DNA of 64,000 nucleotides from Actinomycetota bacterium. Its GTDB lineage: Bacteria; Actinomycetota; Actinomycetes; Nanopelagicales; Nanopelagicaceae. A model generated the notes under the pieces. It had not been told where the DNA came from. It was given only the letters and a program-made list of their open reading frames with translations, and made no database searches. Shown one piece after another: positions 62,708 through 64,000 of this stretch. The stretch covers positions 124,001 to 188,000 of the forward strand of contig WLOP01000001.1 of the NCBI GenBank assembly GCA_009699205.1. Reading direction: 5' to 3'. The translations under genes and the position numbers were made by a program. Position 1 is the stretch's first letter. Every line of letters begins with the position of its first letter.

Positions 62708-63733
62708 TTAGAAACGTCGCGCAGCCACGAATCGTTCATTTCCGAACCATGACGAAAACGAATCCACTTTAACTCGCGCACCTGTGTGCGGTGCGTTCAC
62801 CATGCGATGATTTCCTAAATAGATTCCGACATGGCCAATCGGATTGCCAAAGAAGACTAAATCTCCAGGTTTCAGCGCATTTAATGGAACATACTTTCCG
62901 TAACGCGCTTGAGCTGCGGCAGAGTGAGGCATGGAGACACCAGCCTTTTGGTAAGCACGCATCGTCAAACCTGAGCAATCCCAATAAACCATACCGGCGG
63001 CACCAAAAACGTACCAATCTCCTATCTGAGCTAATGCAAATTTCAAGGCAACACCGGCACGACCAGAAATTCCTGAAGCAGATTTAGCAAATTTCAAGGA
63101 CGATGCGTGATCGGCGTTCTCTTTCATCAGGGCCAACTTAGCCAATCGTGCACGATCTGATTTCTTTAATTTAGTTAGCAAAATTTCCGCTGCCTTGAGT
63201 TTGTATTGCGCGGTAGCAAGTTGCTTTGTGATTCGCGCCTGTGCTGCAGCAACAAGAGCTAATTTGTCGTTAACTGTGAGAGTTGTTGCGTTGAGTCGTT
63301 GTTGAGCTGCGGCATATCGATGTAGTTGTAAAGATTTGCGTCGTGTGAGGGCGTCTAGAGAACCAGCTGCTGACAGATAGAGTGTCGGGTCAGCGGAGAA
63401 GAGGAGCTCTAGGCTTTGACTCAATCCTCCAGATTTATACTGTTCGATCGCTATAGCGCCGAGTGAAGCTTTGAGTTTGGCCACGGTAGAACCTTGTACC
63501 GCCGCTTCCTGCTTCACGCTCACGAGAGTCTTGCTGAGGTTGGCTAATTCAACTTTGGCAGATTGGGCCCCTTCCGCTGCAGAAGCTGCCTCTTCCTGCA
63601 AGAGTTGAACCTGCACCTGCACGTCAGCAAGGGAGGGCGCGGCCACGGCCACCGGCGGTGCTAGCAATAACGGGAGCGCTAAAAGCCCGACGGTAAGCCA
63701 GGGAAGGATGCGCCTACCCAGAGCAAATTTCAT
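62708..63733 (-). CDS. NlpC/P60 peptidoglycan hydrolase with coiled-coil N-terminus
   Basis: A 341-residue secreted endopeptidase. Signal peptide (GRRILPWLTVGLLALPLLLAPP, ending near VAVAAPSL), a long helical coiled-coil region to about 200 rich in Ala, Leu, Lys and Gln, then the NlpC/P60 domain with catalytic Cys253 in VYWDCSGLTMRA and His301 in IGHVGIYLGNH; a third polar residue is His316 in VNAPHTG. It cleaves peptidoglycan stem peptides, as RipA/RipC-type enzymes do in cell separation. TAGCCT is 6 bases upstream of the ATG (leaderless). Confidence 0.94.
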   Translation of the reverse strand: MKFALGRRILPWLTVGLLALPLLLAPPVAVAAPSLADVQVQVQLLQEEAASAAEGAQSAKVELANLSKTLVSVKQEAAVQGSTVAKLKASLGAIAIEQYKSGGLSQSLELLFSADPTLYLSAAGSLDALTRRKSLQLHRYAAAQQRLNATTLTVNDKLALVAAAQARITKQLATAQYKLKAAEILLTKLKKSDRARLAKLALMKENADHASSLKFAKSASGISGRAGVALKFALAQIGDWYVFGAAGMVYWDCSGLTMRAYQKAGVSMPHSAAAQARYGKYVPLNALKPGDLVFFGNPIGHVGIYLGNHRMVNAPHTGARVKVDSFSSWFGNERFVAARRF

Positions 63734-63796
63734 CTCGTTAGGCTAACGGGCTTTATAGGCAGAGCTCAACCTAAACGTGCGCCTAAATCCTGCGAA

Positions 63797-63979
63797 TTAT
63801 CCCGAAGAGGCCTCGATAAAGCGTAATGGTGGGCTCATTCCGCTCTCTGAGAGTAGATGGAGGGCGCGTTGGGTCTCGGGTGAGATATCAGGCGTTGCTG
63901 GGGCCTCGAGGAAGGCGCTTACTACGCACTCACCACAGGCGAGATTGCGCATGAGGCATGTGTTGCAATCAATGATCAT
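63797..63979 (-). CDS. Small conserved four-cysteine protein
   Basis: A 60-residue protein with IIDCNTCLMRNLACGECVV: four cysteines as CxxC at residues 5-8 and 15-18, typical of a metal-binding knuckle. The C-terminal part ends in a predicted helix and LRFIE. I recall a similar small protein upstream of NlpC/P60 genes in streptomycetes and other actinobacteria; the function is unknown. TAATCT is 6 bases upstream of the ATG (leaderless). It is separated from the NlpC gene by 63 bases. Confidence 0.82.
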   Translation of the reverse strand: MIIDCNTCLMRNLACGECVVSAFLEAPATPDISPETQRALHLLSESGMSPPLRFIEASSG

Positions 63980-64000
63980 ATAAATAGATTAAGGCCAGCT

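Noticed and set aside
63777-63983. Plus-strand open frame of 68 codons over the four-Cys gene
   Set aside because: It is the complement of a protein with a conserved cysteine pattern and a good leaderless promoter; the plus frame has no family features.
1-64000. tRNA, rRNA, transposase, integrase, prophage or attachment sites
   Set aside because: None was recognised on reading; absence of tRNA cannot be proven without a dedicated search such as tRNAscan.

Overview
The window reads as a compact, actinobacterial chromosome segment of moderate, not high, GC. The clearest lineage marks are actinobacterial family proteins and gene orders: ctaF-type cytochrome oxidase subunit IV, DUF3043 and DUF4191 proteins, a PadR-ino1 pair, a lipB-lipA-DUF4191-RDD-glnA order, and a plsC / ROK kinase / SRPBCC / fadD / pimB / NlpC-P60 block like the mycobacterial Rv2182c-Rv2190c neighbourhood. 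Short intergenic gaps, many overlapping genes and many apparently leaderless starts suggest a streamlined genome. Freshwater acI Actinobacteria (Ca. Nanopelagicales, for example Planktophila-like) are my best guess, but this is inference. I found no rRNA, tRNA, insertion sequence, prophage or CRISPR array.

Left part (1-8.1 kb): end of a secreted-type protein, a small secreted protein, the cytochrome c oxidase genes ctaC-ctaD-ctaF, then divergently a cysteine-desulfurase-like protein without its PLP lysine plus a TusA partner, a PfkB sugar kinase, an A-type Fe-S carrier, nadA and a DUF3043 membrane protein. 8.1-13.2 kb: an aldo-keto reductase and a cobalamin-riboswitch operon encoding a secreted protein and a complete ECF vitamin transporter (T, fused A-A', S). 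13.2-27 kb: core metabolism (gcvT, pepA, lpd, a two-lipoyl-domain E2 acyltransferase, an SDR39U1 epimerase, an MMPL transporter, lipB-lipA-plsC-DUF4191, RDD, glnA) ending in a strong terminator.

27.1-36.3 kb is one ten-gene leftward operon: PTS IIA-IIB-IIC-IID (mannose family), a DMT permease, a zinc polyol-type dehydrogenase, a class I aldolase, an aldehyde dehydrogenase, HPr and enzyme I. It packs phosphorylating import and the likely catabolism of one unknown (probably polyol or sugar) substrate with its own general PTS proteins. 36.5-44.5 kb: NhaA, an NCS1 permease, a heterodimeric ABC exporter whose two ATPase domains are degenerate in complementary ways, a STAS-less SulP transporter and a CopC-like protein.

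44.6-48 kb: a SAM-IV riboswitch heads a polar amino acid ABC transporter plus an N-formylglutamate-amidohydrolase-family enzyme, a possible methionine-salvage operon using N-formylated or acylated methionine. 48-54.7 kb: SDR and enoyl-CoA hydratase pair, a stand-alone LuxR-type HTH protein, a small membrane protein, PadR-ino1, a uracil/xanthine permease and a LysE exporter. 54.7-64 kb: a PD-(D/E)XK nuclease with four cysteines, plsC, an alpha/beta-hydrolase-like membrane protein with Asp at the nucleophile position, ROK glucokinase, SRPBCC protein, fadD, a sensorless histidine kinase and response regulator, pimB, an NlpC/P60 peptidoglycan hydrolase and a small four-cysteine protein. ino1 and pimB together suggest phosphatidylinositol mannoside synthesis.
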